Source of the DNA: Bacteroidales bacterium
GTDB lineage: Bacteria > Bacteroidota > Bacteroidia > Bacteroidales > F082
NCBI GenBank assembly: GCA_017632935.1
Contig: JAGBQJ010000039.1
Coordinates: forward strand, 1-64,000
Direction of reading: 5' to 3'
DNA length: 64,000 nt
Part shown: piece after piece, positions 55,660 to 63,920 of the stretch
How the letters are laid out: each line of letters starts with the position of its first letter
How positions within the stretch are numbered: position 1 is the stretch's first letter
Made by a program: the position numbers and the translations under genes
The notes under the pieces: generated by a model
What the model was told of the DNA's origin: nothing
Database searches by the model: none
Seen by the model: only the letters and a program-made list of their open reading frames with translations

Positions 55660-56432
55660 AAAGGGATCCAAACGAAATTACCGACGAATTGCTGGCTTGC
55701 TATCTGGAAGGCAAACTGTCCGCACAAGAGAAGGCTGCAGTGGAACGATACCTGTCGGAGCATGAGGATGCCATGGATGTTGTCATCCTTGCCCGATATG
55801 AATTGGGATACAAACGGGCTAAACGACGCTTCTATGTCTACGGCATCACCGCCTTGGTGTTGGTGGCTGGCCTTGCCCTGCTTTTCTGGAGGTTGCTGAC
55901 ACCTTTGCAAATGAAAGTCAACATCACGGAAGATAGAACATGCACCGTGCCGTCGCTACCTTTTGAGGGTGGTATCCTTGAGTGCGAATACGCAGGCAAT
56001 GCTTTGCAACGTATTGCAGTCAAATCCGACAGCCCTACTGTCTTCCTCAACGACATTCCATATCGTTTGAAAGGCAGCCAAGTGCATCTCGTTTTTGAAG
56101 CGGAAGGCTACCAAACCATCGACACTGTAGTGAAAGCTCAACGTAGTGTGGAATTATGCATACGCCGCAACAACGACCTCGGTGTGGTTTTTGGCCGTGT
56201 GCTTGATTTTGAGACCAACCAACCTGTGGATGGTGCCACGGTGAGCCTTTTGGATTATTCTGCCACAACTGATGCCAATGGCCAATTCAGGATTGAAATC
56301 CCATTTGACAAGCAAGATAAGTGTCAACGCGTGTTGGTCTCTAAAGATGGCTATCAATCATGGGACGAGTTGTATAGGCCTTCGGCCACCGAGCCTTGGC
56401 TGATCAGTTTGGAAAAGGAGGTGCAGCCATGA
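55656..56432 (+). CDS. Membrane anti-sigma-like protein with carboxypeptidase-regulatory-like domain
   Basis: A 258-residue single-pass protein. Residues 1-55 form a short helical cytoplasmic part (EITDELLACYLEGKLSAQEK ... RYLSEHEDAMDVVILARYEL), arranged as in anti-sigma factors but without the zinc ligands. One transmembrane helix follows (YVYGITALVLVAGLALLFWR). The outer part ends in a carboxypeptidase-regulatory-like domain (VVFGRVLDFETNQPVDGATV, SATTDANGQFRIEIPF). Its position next to the sigma gene supports an anti-sigma role; this is inference from context. The start codon overlaps the sigma stop. Confidence 0.75.
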   Translation: MKRDPNEITDELLACYLEGKLSAQEKAAVERYLSEHEDAMDVVILARYELGYKRAKRRFYVYGITALVLVAGLALLFWRLLTPLQMKVNITEDRTCTVPSLPFEGGILECEYAGNALQRIAVKSDSPTVFLNDIPYRLKGSQVHLVFEAEGYQTIDTVVKAQRSVELCIRRNNDLGVVFGRVLDFETNQPVDGATVSLLDYSATTDANGQFRIEIPFDKQDKCQRVLVSKDGYQSWDELYRPSATEPWLISLEKEVQP

Positions 56433-57676
56433 GGAAACTACTTGTTGTATTACTGGCGTTATGTGGGCCTATGTATGGCCAAGTGGTGCAGTATGGTAAG
56501 GTGATGGAATGGAGTGAACAAGGAAGTCCGCTTGTGGGCGTCACCCTCACAACCCCCTCGGAACACGATTGTCAGCCCACAATCAGTGACTCAAAAGGTG
56601 GCTTTCGTTTGCGTTTCAGCGAACATCATGTCGGTGATGTAATCCACGACATCACGGCAAGAAAGACAGGCTACGAGGTGGTGAATGTGCATGTCGCCCG
56701 CAGTTGGACGCTGACCACAGCTGACACCCTTGCTATCATCATGGCACCCAAGGCCAAGATGAAAGAGGCACGAAGCCAATACTACGGTATGAGCAGCTTG
56801 ATGGAACTGAATGGAATGTGGTTCCGTGAAGGCGACCGTGCCATCGAGGTAGAGTCTCCGATCTACAGTTTTCATATCAATCGTTATGGCTATGACATGG
56901 CGGCTTCTGATGTTGATGTTGACATTCCCATGACCCAAGTGGTGAATGATAAGATGTTCACCGTCATTGTCGCCAATGAGTATTATCAGCAGGAGCAGCA
57001 GGTGCCATATGCCATTCACGACGGCGAGATTTTCAGGGAATATTGCCTCAAGACTTTGGGTATTCCCGAAGACCATATCCATCTGGTCAACGATGCCACA
57101 TTGAACAACATTCGTTTTGAGGTGGATTGGCTGAGCAGTGTACTGGAAGCCCATCATGGCGAGGTACGGGGAATCTTTTATTATGCCGGTCATGGCATTC
57201 CCGATGAGGTGAACCGCAATGCCTACTTGATGCCTGTTGACGGCTATGTGGGCAATTTGAATTCGGGCTATGGTTTGGATGACTTGTATGCCCAATTGGG
57301 TTCGGTGAGTGCCGATGCGGTGTTCTATTTCATTGATGCCTGTTTCAGCGGAGCCACCCGTGATGGCAACATGTTAGCCCAAAGCAGGGGTGTTACGGTC
57401 AACTCGAAGGATGGTGTGCTACAAGGTAATGCTGTGTCCATCACCGCGGCACAAGGCAACGAGACCGCATACGCCTATACGGAAAAATCGCATGGGATGT
57501 TCACTTATTATCTCTTGAAGAAACTGAAGGAGACCCGAGGCGATGTCAGCATTGGTGAGTTGGCCGACTACCTCAACGCTCAGGTTGCCCGTATGTCGGT
57601 CGAGGCATGTTCCAAGAGTCAACATCCGACAGCTACCGGCACAATTGAGGAATGGAGAGAAATGAAATTGAGATAA
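56429..57676 (+). CDS. Exported caspase-family protease
   Basis: A 415-residue secreted or periplasmic cysteine protease. Signal peptide: RKLLVVLLALCGPMYGQ. Residues 20-110 look like a carboxypeptidase-regulatory-like domain (GSPLVGVTLTTPSEHD, SDSKGGFRLRF). From about 170 to the end is a caspase (peptidase C14) domain: FTVIVANEYYQQEQQVPYAI, the catalytic His in IFYYAGHGIPDE and the catalytic Cys in FYFIDACFSGATRDGN. Both catalytic residues are present. It overlaps the anti-sigma-like gene by 4 bp, so its expression is coupled to the sigma factor system. Confidence 0.92.
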   Translation: MRKLLVVLLALCGPMYGQVVQYGKVMEWSEQGSPLVGVTLTTPSEHDCQPTISDSKGGFRLRFSEHHVGDVIHDITARKTGYEVVNVHVARSWTLTTADTLAIIMAPKAKMKEARSQYYGMSSLMELNGMWFREGDRAIEVESPIYSFHINRYGYDMAASDVDVDIPMTQVVNDKMFTVIVANEYYQQEQQVPYAIHDGEIFREYCLKTLGIPEDHIHLVNDATLNNIRFEVDWLSSVLEAHHGEVRGIFYYAGHGIPDEVNRNAYLMPVDGYVGNLNSGYGLDDLYAQLGSVSADAVFYFIDACFSGATRDGNMLAQSRGVTVNSKDGVLQGNAVSITAAQGNETAYAYTEKSHGMFTYYLLKKLKETRGDVSIGELADYLNAQVARMSVEACSKSQHPTATGTIEEWREMKLR

Positions 57677-57680
57677 GATT

Positions 57681-58499
57681 ATGAGAAAGACTATTATATT
57701 GTTTGTATGTTTGTGCGGTTTCATGATGTCATCGTCATGGGCTCAAGAGACGGTGGAGATTGTCAAGGCCTTCCCGCAGAAAAAAACTATTGTCGTGGAA
57801 TATGACCTGGCCGAGGATGCCGACTTCGTGCGGCTTTTCGTCTCCTTGGACGGTGGCGTCACCTATCGGGGCCCTTTACAACAGGTCAGCGGCGACCTTG
57901 CCGATGTCAAGGCAGGCTTTGGCCATAGCATCGTATGGGATGTGCTGAAGGAATTTGACGTGGAGTCGTTTGACAGCGACCAAGTGCGTTTCAAACTGAA
58001 TATCTTGCTGAAGGAGCGTTGGCCGCGTGAGACCTTCATCACCCTTAATGCAGCTTATAGTTTCGCGCCGCAGGCCTCGTTCGGTTTCAGCGTGGGACAG
58101 GTGAAGCGTTTCGGGTGGTTTGTCAGTGTGATGAGCAATGGCCGTTTTTCGGGTTTCGATGCCGATGGCACCTGTGACGCACAAGGCTATCTTCCCGACG
58201 GACATCTGATGCAATACACGGGAGATGTATCCAAGATGCGTCTTTCCGTCATGGCGGGCGGCATGATGCGTATCAAAGGACCTTGGATGGTCCGCGTCGG
58301 CGTGGGCTATGGCAACCGCACCTTGCTTTGGCAGACCACCGACGGCCAATGGCTTCGCAACACGGCATACAGTATTCAAGGCCTCGACCTTTCGGCGGGC
58401 TTACAACTGCACTTGCATGGTTTTGTAATATCGTTGGAAGCCGTCACCACCCAATTTCAGAATGTTGAAGCAAAAATAGGATTAGGATATGCGTTTTAA
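57681..58499 (+). CDS. Exported beta-barrel-like protein
   Basis: A 272-residue protein with a signal peptide (IILFVCLCGFMMSSSWAQ). Residues 25-110 form a small beta domain (KKTIVVEYDLAEDADFVRLF, VSLDGGVTYRGPLQQVSGDL), and the rest has alternating strands ending in AKIGLGYAF, with the terminal Phe usual for outer-membrane barrels. I do not know the family name. It lies 4 bp after the caspase gene and overlaps the next gene by 11 bp. Confidence 0.7.
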   Translation: MRKTIILFVCLCGFMMSSSWAQETVEIVKAFPQKKTIVVEYDLAEDADFVRLFVSLDGGVTYRGPLQQVSGDLADVKAGFGHSIVWDVLKEFDVESFDSDQVRFKLNILLKERWPRETFITLNAAYSFAPQASFGFSVGQVKRFGWFVSVMSNGRFSGFDADGTCDAQGYLPDGHLMQYTGDVSKMRLSVMAGGMMRIKGPWMVRVGVGYGNRTLLWQTTDGQWLRNTAYSIQGLDLSAGLQLHLHGFVISLEAVTTQFQNVEAKIGLGYAF

Positions 58500-59976
58500 G
58501 CTTTTGATTATATGTGCTTTGTGCGCATTGGTATTCGGGTCGTGCCATAAAGACCCCAAACCCAATGAAGAAACCTTCAAAATCTTGAAGGAGAAAGAAA
58601 AAATTACGATAGGCACCGACCGGGTGAGCTTTAAGGGAGAATTTGCCTATTCTGGTATCGTCGACAGCATGTGGCTTCGGGTGGGCGTCGAGGAACATCT
58701 CTATGGCTCCGAAGACTACCCCATGAGCGTGATGGGGAAAACTTATTCGGCCGAGATTATCGGCTTGCAGCCAGGCACCTTCTATTATTATGCCTATGTG
58801 GTGGACTATGGTGCTCAGACTCCTTGGCAAAGCGAACTATACGGTTTCACTACAGCGGAAGAGGAAATCAACTTGCCCACGGTGACTACGGTCGAGGTGA
58901 CGGGAGTGACTGTTTCGATGGCATCTTGCCTCTGTAATGTCGCCGACGACGGAGGTTCCGAGGTGACCGAACGTGGTGCTTGTTGGGACACCCATCCCAA
59001 CCCAAGCATCTCCAATTCCAGTTTTGCCAACGGCAACGGCTGTGGCAATTACGAGGTAATTCTAACAGGGCTTGAACCTGGCACCACCTATTATGTGCGC
59101 GCTTACGCCAAAAACCGCAAAGGTGTCAACTATGGCGAGGAATTGAGTTTCAATACATTGGATGAACTGATTCCTCCTTTGGGCGCAATCAATGGTTTGT
59201 TTACTGTGGCGGAAGGCCATCAGGTGTGGTTCTCTGTGGGTAACTTGAGGTATCATGCCGTCAACCACGAATGGGGCTTTGCCGAGGAACAGTATCAATA
59301 TGACGGGGAGAGCAATGCCAATATCGCAGAGGACTATGCGGGATGGATAGACTTGTTCGGTTGGGGGACGAGTGGCTTCGACCATGGTGCCGTGTGCTAC
59401 CAACCATGGTCTTCCGATTCGGATTCTGACAATTATTTTGCATACGGTAATCAAGAATACAATTTGAACGACCAAAGTGGTCAGGCCGACTGGGGCTATG
59501 GCGTGTTTTTGGAAGAAGGCGACGTGTTGACCCACCCTTGGCGCACATTGACCTACGAAGAATGGCATTATCTGTTCCATGATCGCAACACGGTCTCAGG
59601 CATCCGTTTCGTCAAGGCGAATGTGGAGGGAGTGAATGGGGTGTTGCTGTTGCCCGACGATTGGAGCACCTCGGTGTATTCGCTCAATAACATTAACCAG
59701 GATGGTGCCAGTTTCACCAGCAACTTCATCACCCGTAATGCTTTCACTAGTTATATTGAACCCAACGGCGGTGTTTTCCTACCAGCGGCCGGCAAACGAA
59801 GTGGGATGGAAGCAGAAGGATTGGGAGTTTGTGGCTATTATTGGTCGGCAACAGCTGCAAGTGTGAAGCGCAGCCTTTCGGTGATGTTTGATGCTGATCT
59901 CATCGATGTTGGGACCACCCTTAACCGCAGCAAGGGCTATTCGGTGCGACTGGTGCGCGATGTGGAACAACGATAA
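58489..59976 (+). CDS. Fn3-like and FISUMP-like domain lipoprotein
   Basis: A 495-residue lipoprotein with lipobox VFGSC (Cys near 19). Two fibronectin-III-like modules follow (GLQPGTFYYYAYVVDYG; GLEPGTTYYVRAYAKNRKGV), then a C-terminal domain from about 235 with FSVGNLRYHAVNHEWGFAEE, RTLTYEEWHYLFHDR, VLLLPDDWSTS and GYYWSATAASVKRSLSVMFD. This matches the FISUMP-like major paralogous domain frequent in Bacteroidota and Fibrobacter surface proteins. It is the last gene of the sigma-caspase operon and probably a surface protein. Confidence 0.82.
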   Translation: MRFKLLIICALCALVFGSCHKDPKPNEETFKILKEKEKITIGTDRVSFKGEFAYSGIVDSMWLRVGVEEHLYGSEDYPMSVMGKTYSAEIIGLQPGTFYYYAYVVDYGAQTPWQSELYGFTTAEEEINLPTVTTVEVTGVTVSMASCLCNVADDGGSEVTERGACWDTHPNPSISNSSFANGNGCGNYEVILTGLEPGTTYYVRAYAKNRKGVNYGEELSFNTLDELIPPLGAINGLFTVAEGHQVWFSVGNLRYHAVNHEWGFAEEQYQYDGESNANIAEDYAGWIDLFGWGTSGFDHGAVCYQPWSSDSDSDNYFAYGNQEYNLNDQSGQADWGYGVFLEEGDVLTHPWRTLTYEEWHYLFHDRNTVSGIRFVKANVEGVNGVLLLPDDWSTSVYSLNNINQDGASFTSNFITRNAFTSYIEPNGGVFLPAAGKRSGMEAEGLGVCGYYWSATAASVKRSLSVMFDADLIDVGTTLNRSKGYSVRLVRDVEQR

Positions 59977-60062
59977 TTTTTTTTCTTTTGTTGGACTAAA
60001 AATCTGTCGTTAGACACTCTATTATAAAAAGGGATATATTTCCCAGATAAAGAGTAGTGATA

Positions 60063-60314
60063 ATGACGACAGACAACAGCATACCTCAGACCGACAATTT
60101 TCATATTGGCAACCTCATCAGGACAGAACTCGAGCGGCAGGGCAGGAGTATCACCTGGCTGGCCGAAGAGGTGCATTACTCCCGTGAAAACCTTTATAAG
60201 ATTTTCCGTCGCCCTTGGATCCACACCGACTTGCTTTTCAAGTTGTGCGACGTGTTGCATCACGACTTTTTCAAGGATTGTTCTGACGTTTGGAACAGCA
60301 GGAATAAAGTGTGA
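60063..60314 (+). CDS. Small helix-turn-helix protein
   Basis: An 83-residue protein with a XRE-like helix-turn-helix: IGNLIRTELERQGRSITWLA, EEVHYSRENLYKIFRRPWIH and TDLLFKLCDVLHHDFFKDC. It could be a regulator of the neighbouring barrel and WG/FISUMP genes, all on the same strand. The ATG at 60063 is used; a GTG two codons earlier is possible. Confidence 0.75.
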   Translation: MTTDNSIPQTDNFHIGNLIRTELERQGRSITWLAEEVHYSRENLYKIFRRPWIHTDLLFKLCDVLHHDFFKDCSDVWNSRNKV

Positions 60315-60402
60315 ATAAATTTTCCAATTATTTGGAAAATAACGGTCAATGTATTGGTATAAAAAGCACCGCTTAATTTGCTGATGAAAAGGGATTTCGC
60401 TA

Positions 60403-60410
60403 TATTTTTG
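60403..60410 (+). promoter_or_regulatory. -7 promoter box of the barrel protein gene at 60450
   Basis: TATTTTTG, a perfect match, 39 bp upstream of the ATG. Confidence 0.6.
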
Positions 60411-60449
60411 CGTTTGAATAACACAATTATGTACATAACAATATTACGT

Positions 60450-61007
60450 ATGAAAAAACATTTACCATTACTATTGATTCTGATGTTGGTATTCATCGGG
60501 AACAACCTTTACGCGCAAAGCGGCATTGCTTTTGGGATAACGCCTTATGGGAAGGTGAAGATGAGGGAAAAAGGTGGAAAGACTGATTTGTTAAGCCATA
60601 GTTACTCTTTCTCACAACCGATGTATCGACTCGCTTTGGAAAGACACATATCAGGAACAAAAGATGGTTTAATAGAAGCCTGCTATTCAAAAGTGGATTT
60701 GGTAGACGAAACAGGTGACTTCCATTTGCAAACGAACTGGTATGGGCTTTATGGGTTTTATGGGTATAATTTGTTAGCCAGAAAGAGAGTGCAAATTCCC
60801 GTCTATGTTGGGTTAGGGGGCTGTTACTACAAGGGACTTGATGAAGCGGGATTCTACATTGATTTTGCGGTACGCACACGCATCAAGGTTTATTTGCTCA
60901 ATCGCCTGGCCATTTTTGGCGGAGGCACCTATTATCTCGGAGCTGGGGTAAACGAGACCACGGAAAGGCGATATGGTGTGGATTTCGGAATTCTGTTTAA
61001 TTTCTAA
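60450..61007 (+). CDS. Outer-membrane beta-barrel-like protein
   Basis: A 185-residue exported protein: signal peptide (KHLPLLLILMLVFIGNNLYAQ), then a mature part with about eight amphipathic strands (GIAFGITPYGKVKM, YGLYGFYGYNLLARKRVQIP, VYVGLGGCYYKG) and the terminal sequence YGVDFGILFNF. The ending in Phe fits insertion by the Bam complex. I do not recognise a specific family. It may be transcribed with the following WG/FISUMP gene (36 bp gap). Confidence 0.65.
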   Translation: MKKHLPLLLILMLVFIGNNLYAQSGIAFGITPYGKVKMREKGGKTDLLSHSYSFSQPMYRLALERHISGTKDGLIEACYSKVDLVDETGDFHLQTNWYGLYGFYGYNLLARKRVQIPVYVGLGGCYYKGLDEAGFYIDFAVRTRIKVYLLNRLAIFGGGTYYLGAGVNETTERRYGVDFGILFNF

Positions 61008-61043
61008 TGTTCATTGTAAATTCAATTTAAAAATATCGAAGCT

Positions 61044-62612
61044 ATGAAAAAACAAATTGCCTTGATTGTGTCAGTTCTCTTCTTTGTGTCTTCGGTCTAT
61101 GCGGGAGGGATTGAATCACTTTTTGAGAAAGCTATCAAATCTGGTAGAAATAATAATGGGCGAGGTGCATATACTCTCCAAGTCCCGGCAAGCAAGAATA
61201 TCTTGGTGGACGATGCACTCCAGTACATGCAAAGAAAAGGATACATTCTCACTAAAGACTATGGGGTAAAACAGATGATTCGTTTTGGCTATTATGCAAG
61301 AGCCATTAAATCGGTGGAGTTTATTCCGGAAGCGGAGCTGGAAAGCTATATCGCCAATATGCCGCTTGCCGACCAGTGTGGAAAAGCCGTGATTTTCCCT
61401 AATGCCAAAAAGGAAATTGTGAATGTGTATTGGTCCGGGAATGTCAATAATGGTTATATCACGGGAAACGGCGTCGGTTATACAAAACTGAACAATAGCA
61501 TGTATGTAATAAAAGGCAAGTTTGATAACGGCATCCCGAATGGCTCATGCGAGGTTGTCACCCATACGCCTGTGTTTGGAAGATATCCGAAATATCTCCA
61601 ACATACAGACCAACGAACCGTAAACTTCACCGTCGACAATTCTTCCAATGGCTATATGCCGTTGCTTATGAATGGCAAGTATGGCTTTATTAATGACAAG
61701 GGGGACATTGTTGTTCCATGTAAATATGATAAGGTGGTACAAGGCTACAACACATCGGGGTTCGCCATTGTCACAGACCCGTCTGACGGCGGCCAAGAAA
61801 TCAAAATCAACACCAGCGGAACAAAACTGGGCTATTCGGACAACCAGTTACGAATCAACGAGGAGAAGCGGCTGGCGAAAATTGCGGAGGAGAAGCGTTT
61901 GGCAGAGGAAAAGAAAAAAAAGGAAGAAGAACAGCGCTTGGCAGAGGAAGAGAGGAGAAAGGAAGAAGAAAGAATACAGAGAGAGCGAGAGAAAGCCTTG
62001 GCTGAAGCTCGTGCGGAAGAGGAGAGGCAAGAACGTCTCAATGCGAAGAAGGGCAACAAGAGTGGCACTCCAATAAGAGGAAAGGTTTCCTCTTTTGTTG
62101 ACCTTGGCTTGCCGAGTGGCACCTTGTGGGCCCAATGGAATGTGGGTGCAAGTCGTCCCGAAGAATGTGGGGATTGTTTTGCTTGGGGTGAAACAAAAAA
62201 AACGAAGGGCAAAAAAAGTACCGAATACACCAGAGACGGGCAGACTTTGGAAGACATTGATGATGCCGCGACTGCCAATTGGGGTAAGAATTGGCGTACC
62301 CCTACGCTTAGTGAATGGCAAGAATTGTATAATTATTGCAGGAAGGATTTTACAACATGGAATGGCGTGAATTGTTGTCGATTTATAGGGCCAAACGGCA
62401 ATAGTATAATTCTTCCAGACAACGGGGATGGTCTTTACATGAGTGCTACGCTGGACTCCTTCTGTAGACTTTTTTATGGGCACAAAAGATTTCTCATAGA
62501 TAGAAGCGAATACTCTCGGGATGTTGGAAGCAGAAACATGGTCAGACCTGTACTAAGGTACACGAAGGATGAATACATGATGATGTCGATAGAAAAACAA
62601 TTAGGCAATTGA
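61044..62612 (+). CDS. Exported protein with WG repeat, coiled coil and FISUMP-like domain
   Basis: A 522-residue protein with a signal peptide (KQIALIVSVLFFVSSVYAGG). Residues 30-200 are a beta-rich region of unknown fold, 205-250 a single WG-type repeat (NGKYGFINDKGDIVVPCKYD), 270-345 a highly charged coiled coil rich in Glu, Lys and Arg (EEKRLAEEKKKKEEEQRLAE), and 350-522 a FISUMP-like domain (FVDLGLPSGTLWAQWNVGAS, CGDCFAWGETK, NWRTPTLSEWQELYNYC). The coiled coil probably spaces the two globular parts. The function is unknown. Confidence 0.82.
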   Translation: MKKQIALIVSVLFFVSSVYAGGIESLFEKAIKSGRNNNGRGAYTLQVPASKNILVDDALQYMQRKGYILTKDYGVKQMIRFGYYARAIKSVEFIPEAELESYIANMPLADQCGKAVIFPNAKKEIVNVYWSGNVNNGYITGNGVGYTKLNNSMYVIKGKFDNGIPNGSCEVVTHTPVFGRYPKYLQHTDQRTVNFTVDNSSNGYMPLLMNGKYGFINDKGDIVVPCKYDKVVQGYNTSGFAIVTDPSDGGQEIKINTSGTKLGYSDNQLRINEEKRLAKIAEEKRLAEEKKKKEEEQRLAEEERRKEEERIQREREKALAEARAEEERQERLNAKKGNKSGTPIRGKVSSFVDLGLPSGTLWAQWNVGASRPEECGDCFAWGETKKTKGKKSTEYTRDGQTLEDIDDAATANWGKNWRTPTLSEWQELYNYCRKDFTTWNGVNCCRFIGPNGNSIILPDNGDGLYMSATLDSFCRLFYGHKRFLIDRSEYSRDVGSRNMVRPVLRYTKDEYMMMSIEKQLGN

Positions 62613-62789
62613 TTTCTGAAGCATTATTGGCTTTTTGGCTGCAAAGTTCCCGGCTGGCAATAGGCTTTTGCGTCAATCAATGCCAATCCATAATGAAGCG
62701 GAATAGACAGTTCCACGCTTCATTAGTATCAACCAATTGTTGGGAGCGTGAGCTTCAAATGGCTGTTACTTAGGTTTGTTAATTGCTTT

Positions 62790-62817
62790 GTAGAGGCGGT
62801 GCATGCACCGCCTCTAC
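62790..62817. repeat. Perfect 28-bp palindrome followed by T-run
   Basis: The arm GTAGAGGCGGTGCA is followed by its exact reverse complement TGCACCGCCTCTAC, then GTTTTTTTA. It could act as a terminator for the gene ending at 62612 and belongs to the GTAGAG palindrome family. Confidence 0.85.
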
Positions 62818-62887
62818 GTTTTTTTATTTCCCGTTCTTCCGAATTTGCAATGCGGAAGGCGTGAATATAAGCATTTGCAATGCGGAA

Positions 62888-62913
62888 TAGAGACGTGCCG
62901 TGGCACGTCTCTA
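62888..62913. repeat. GTAGAGACG palindromic repeat
   Basis: TAGAGACGTGCC and GGCACGTCTCTA flank a 2-bp centre; compare 48354-48383. Confidence 0.8.
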
Positions 62914-62944
62914 CTGTTTATTTGCGTTTTGGGCGGCTGCCACG

Positions 62945-62985
62945 GTGTGACAGCCCTACAACGGCTGGGCTGTAGGGTTGTCACA
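62945..62985. repeat. Long inverted repeat, TGTGACAGCCCTACA type
   Basis: TGTGACAGCCCTACA is matched by TGTAGGGTTGTCACA with one mismatch, with CAGCC/GGCTG pairing inside. It forms a strong hairpin without a T-run. Confidence 0.7.
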
Positions 62986-63096
62986 TTGCAGCAGCCGCAT
63001 TAAGATGCGACACGTTTGGGTATGCCATCGGAAACTGTGGAGAGGTTGGGCGGATGTGTTTTTATTGAAATTGTGGCGATGTTTCGGAAATTGTTG

Positions 63097-63104
63097 TATT
63101 TTTG
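63097..63104 (+). promoter_or_regulatory. -7 promoter box of the DUF3791 gene
   Basis: TATTTTTG, a perfect match, 17 bp before the ATG at 63121. Confidence 0.6.
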
Positions 63105-63120
63105 CAAAAAATCAACTGAT

Positions 63121-63417
63121 ATGTCCAGTGCATCGAAATCAAATGCCCGCACAGACACCTATATCTGGGATGATGGCTATCCGCGCCCCACTGAACAAGA
63201 ACGCACTATCACTTTCGTGTGTTCTTGTATCGAGTCGGTGGCTGAGCGGCTTGGGTGCAAGGCTTCTGAAGTTTTTCGTCGTATGGAGCGTGTTGGTTTG
63301 ATTCACGACTACATCGTTCCATATTATGACACCATCCACACCGAAAGCCGCGAGAATGTCACTGTCGAGATTATTGAGACATTGGAGTTTTGGGAGAAAA
63401 AGAAAGGAGTAAGCTAA
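63121..63417 (+). CDS. DUF3791 domain protein
   Basis: A 98-residue protein. The DUF3791 core is visible as ITFVCSCIESVAERLGCKAS, EVFRRMERVGLIHDYIVPYY and DTIHTESRENVTVEIIETLE. In Bacteroidota and Firmicutes this small family is usually encoded next to a DUF3990 gene, and the pair has the look of a toxin-antitoxin-like or effector cassette; its biology is unclear. The ATG at 63121 is well placed behind the -7 box. Only a remnant of DUF3990 follows. Confidence 0.8.
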   Translation: MSSASKSNARTDTYIWDDGYPRPTEQERTITFVCSCIESVAERLGCKASEVFRRMERVGLIHDYIVPYYDTIHTESRENVTVEIIETLEFWEKKKGVS

Positions 63418-63526
63418 TGATTGGTCGAAACATCAACCTAATAACCAGTTTTGTATCTTAAACCAAGAGATTATAGATAAGTTTTTGCGTTTTATCGAAT
63501 CAAAAAACTTTGAGGAGTATGCTTAG
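63413..63526 (+). pseudogene. C-terminal relic of a DUF3990 gene
   Basis: In the frame starting at 63413 the sequence reads ANDWSKHQPNNQFCILNQEI then IDKFLRFIESKNFEEYA and stop. A ...PNNQ(I/F)CFLNQ...I..(F/H)L.FI ending is what I expect at the end of DUF3990 proteins. All upstream parts are missing, and there is no start codon in frame. It lies exactly where the DUF3990 gene would be expected, between two DUF3791-like genes. Confidence 0.5.
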
Positions 63527-63725
63527 AACAGATCAAATGTGGTATAAAATCGGTGGAATAGTCATGGCATTGGCCGAGCAACTGGATATCAGCCCTGAAC
63601 GGGCTTTGGAACTGTTCTACAAATCACAAACATGCGAAGAACTGCATGATCCAAAGACTTTGCTTTATACCTTCGGTGATGCTTACATTGCAGATGAAGT
63701 GATAGCTGAGTTGAAAGGAATGTAG
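63519..63725 (+). CDS. DUF3791-like small protein
   Basis: A 68-residue protein: MWYKIGGIVMALAEQLDISP then ERALELFYKSQTCEELHDPK and TLLYTFGDAYIADEVIAELK. It resembles the shorter DUF3791 relatives that flank DUF3990 genes. The ATG at 63519 overlaps the stop of the DUF3990 relic (ATGCTTAG), as would be expected for a formerly coupled operon. Confidence 0.65.
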   Translation: MLRTDQMWYKIGGIVMALAEQLDISPERALELFYKSQTCEELHDPKTLLYTFGDAYIADEVIAELKGM

Positions 63726-63784
63726 TTTAAGATGCTAAAAATACAAATATTCCCCCAAACCTACTGTAATCCAAATATTTTTCC

Positions 63785-63920
63785 TATCTTTGCAGCCCGA
63801 TTCAGACCGCACTCCAGATTGATTGCAAAATCAGCGGTTTGAGTTGAAAATCAAAAGTTTAACCTCCTCGCGGGCGGGTTTCTGGAACGCTTGCGGGTAC
63901 AATTTTTTACAATTATTACA
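63785..63920 (+). promoter_or_regulatory. Promoter and long leader of the gene starting at 63921
   Basis: The -7 box TATCTTTG (63785-63792) is perfect and lies about 130 bp before the ATG. The leader contains a GC-rich, foldable segment (CCTCCTCGCGGGCGGGTTTC ... CGCTTGCGGG) in otherwise AT-rich DNA. A long structured leader suggests post-transcriptional control. Confidence 0.5.

Larger units (their letters stand above)
62613..63120. other. Gene-free 0.5-kb stretch rich in palindromes
   Basis: No convincing gene was found on either strand. The region holds three palindromes (62790-62817, 62888-62913, 62945-62985), some low-complexity sequence and, at its right end, the promoter of the DUF3791 gene. 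Confidence 0.6.
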
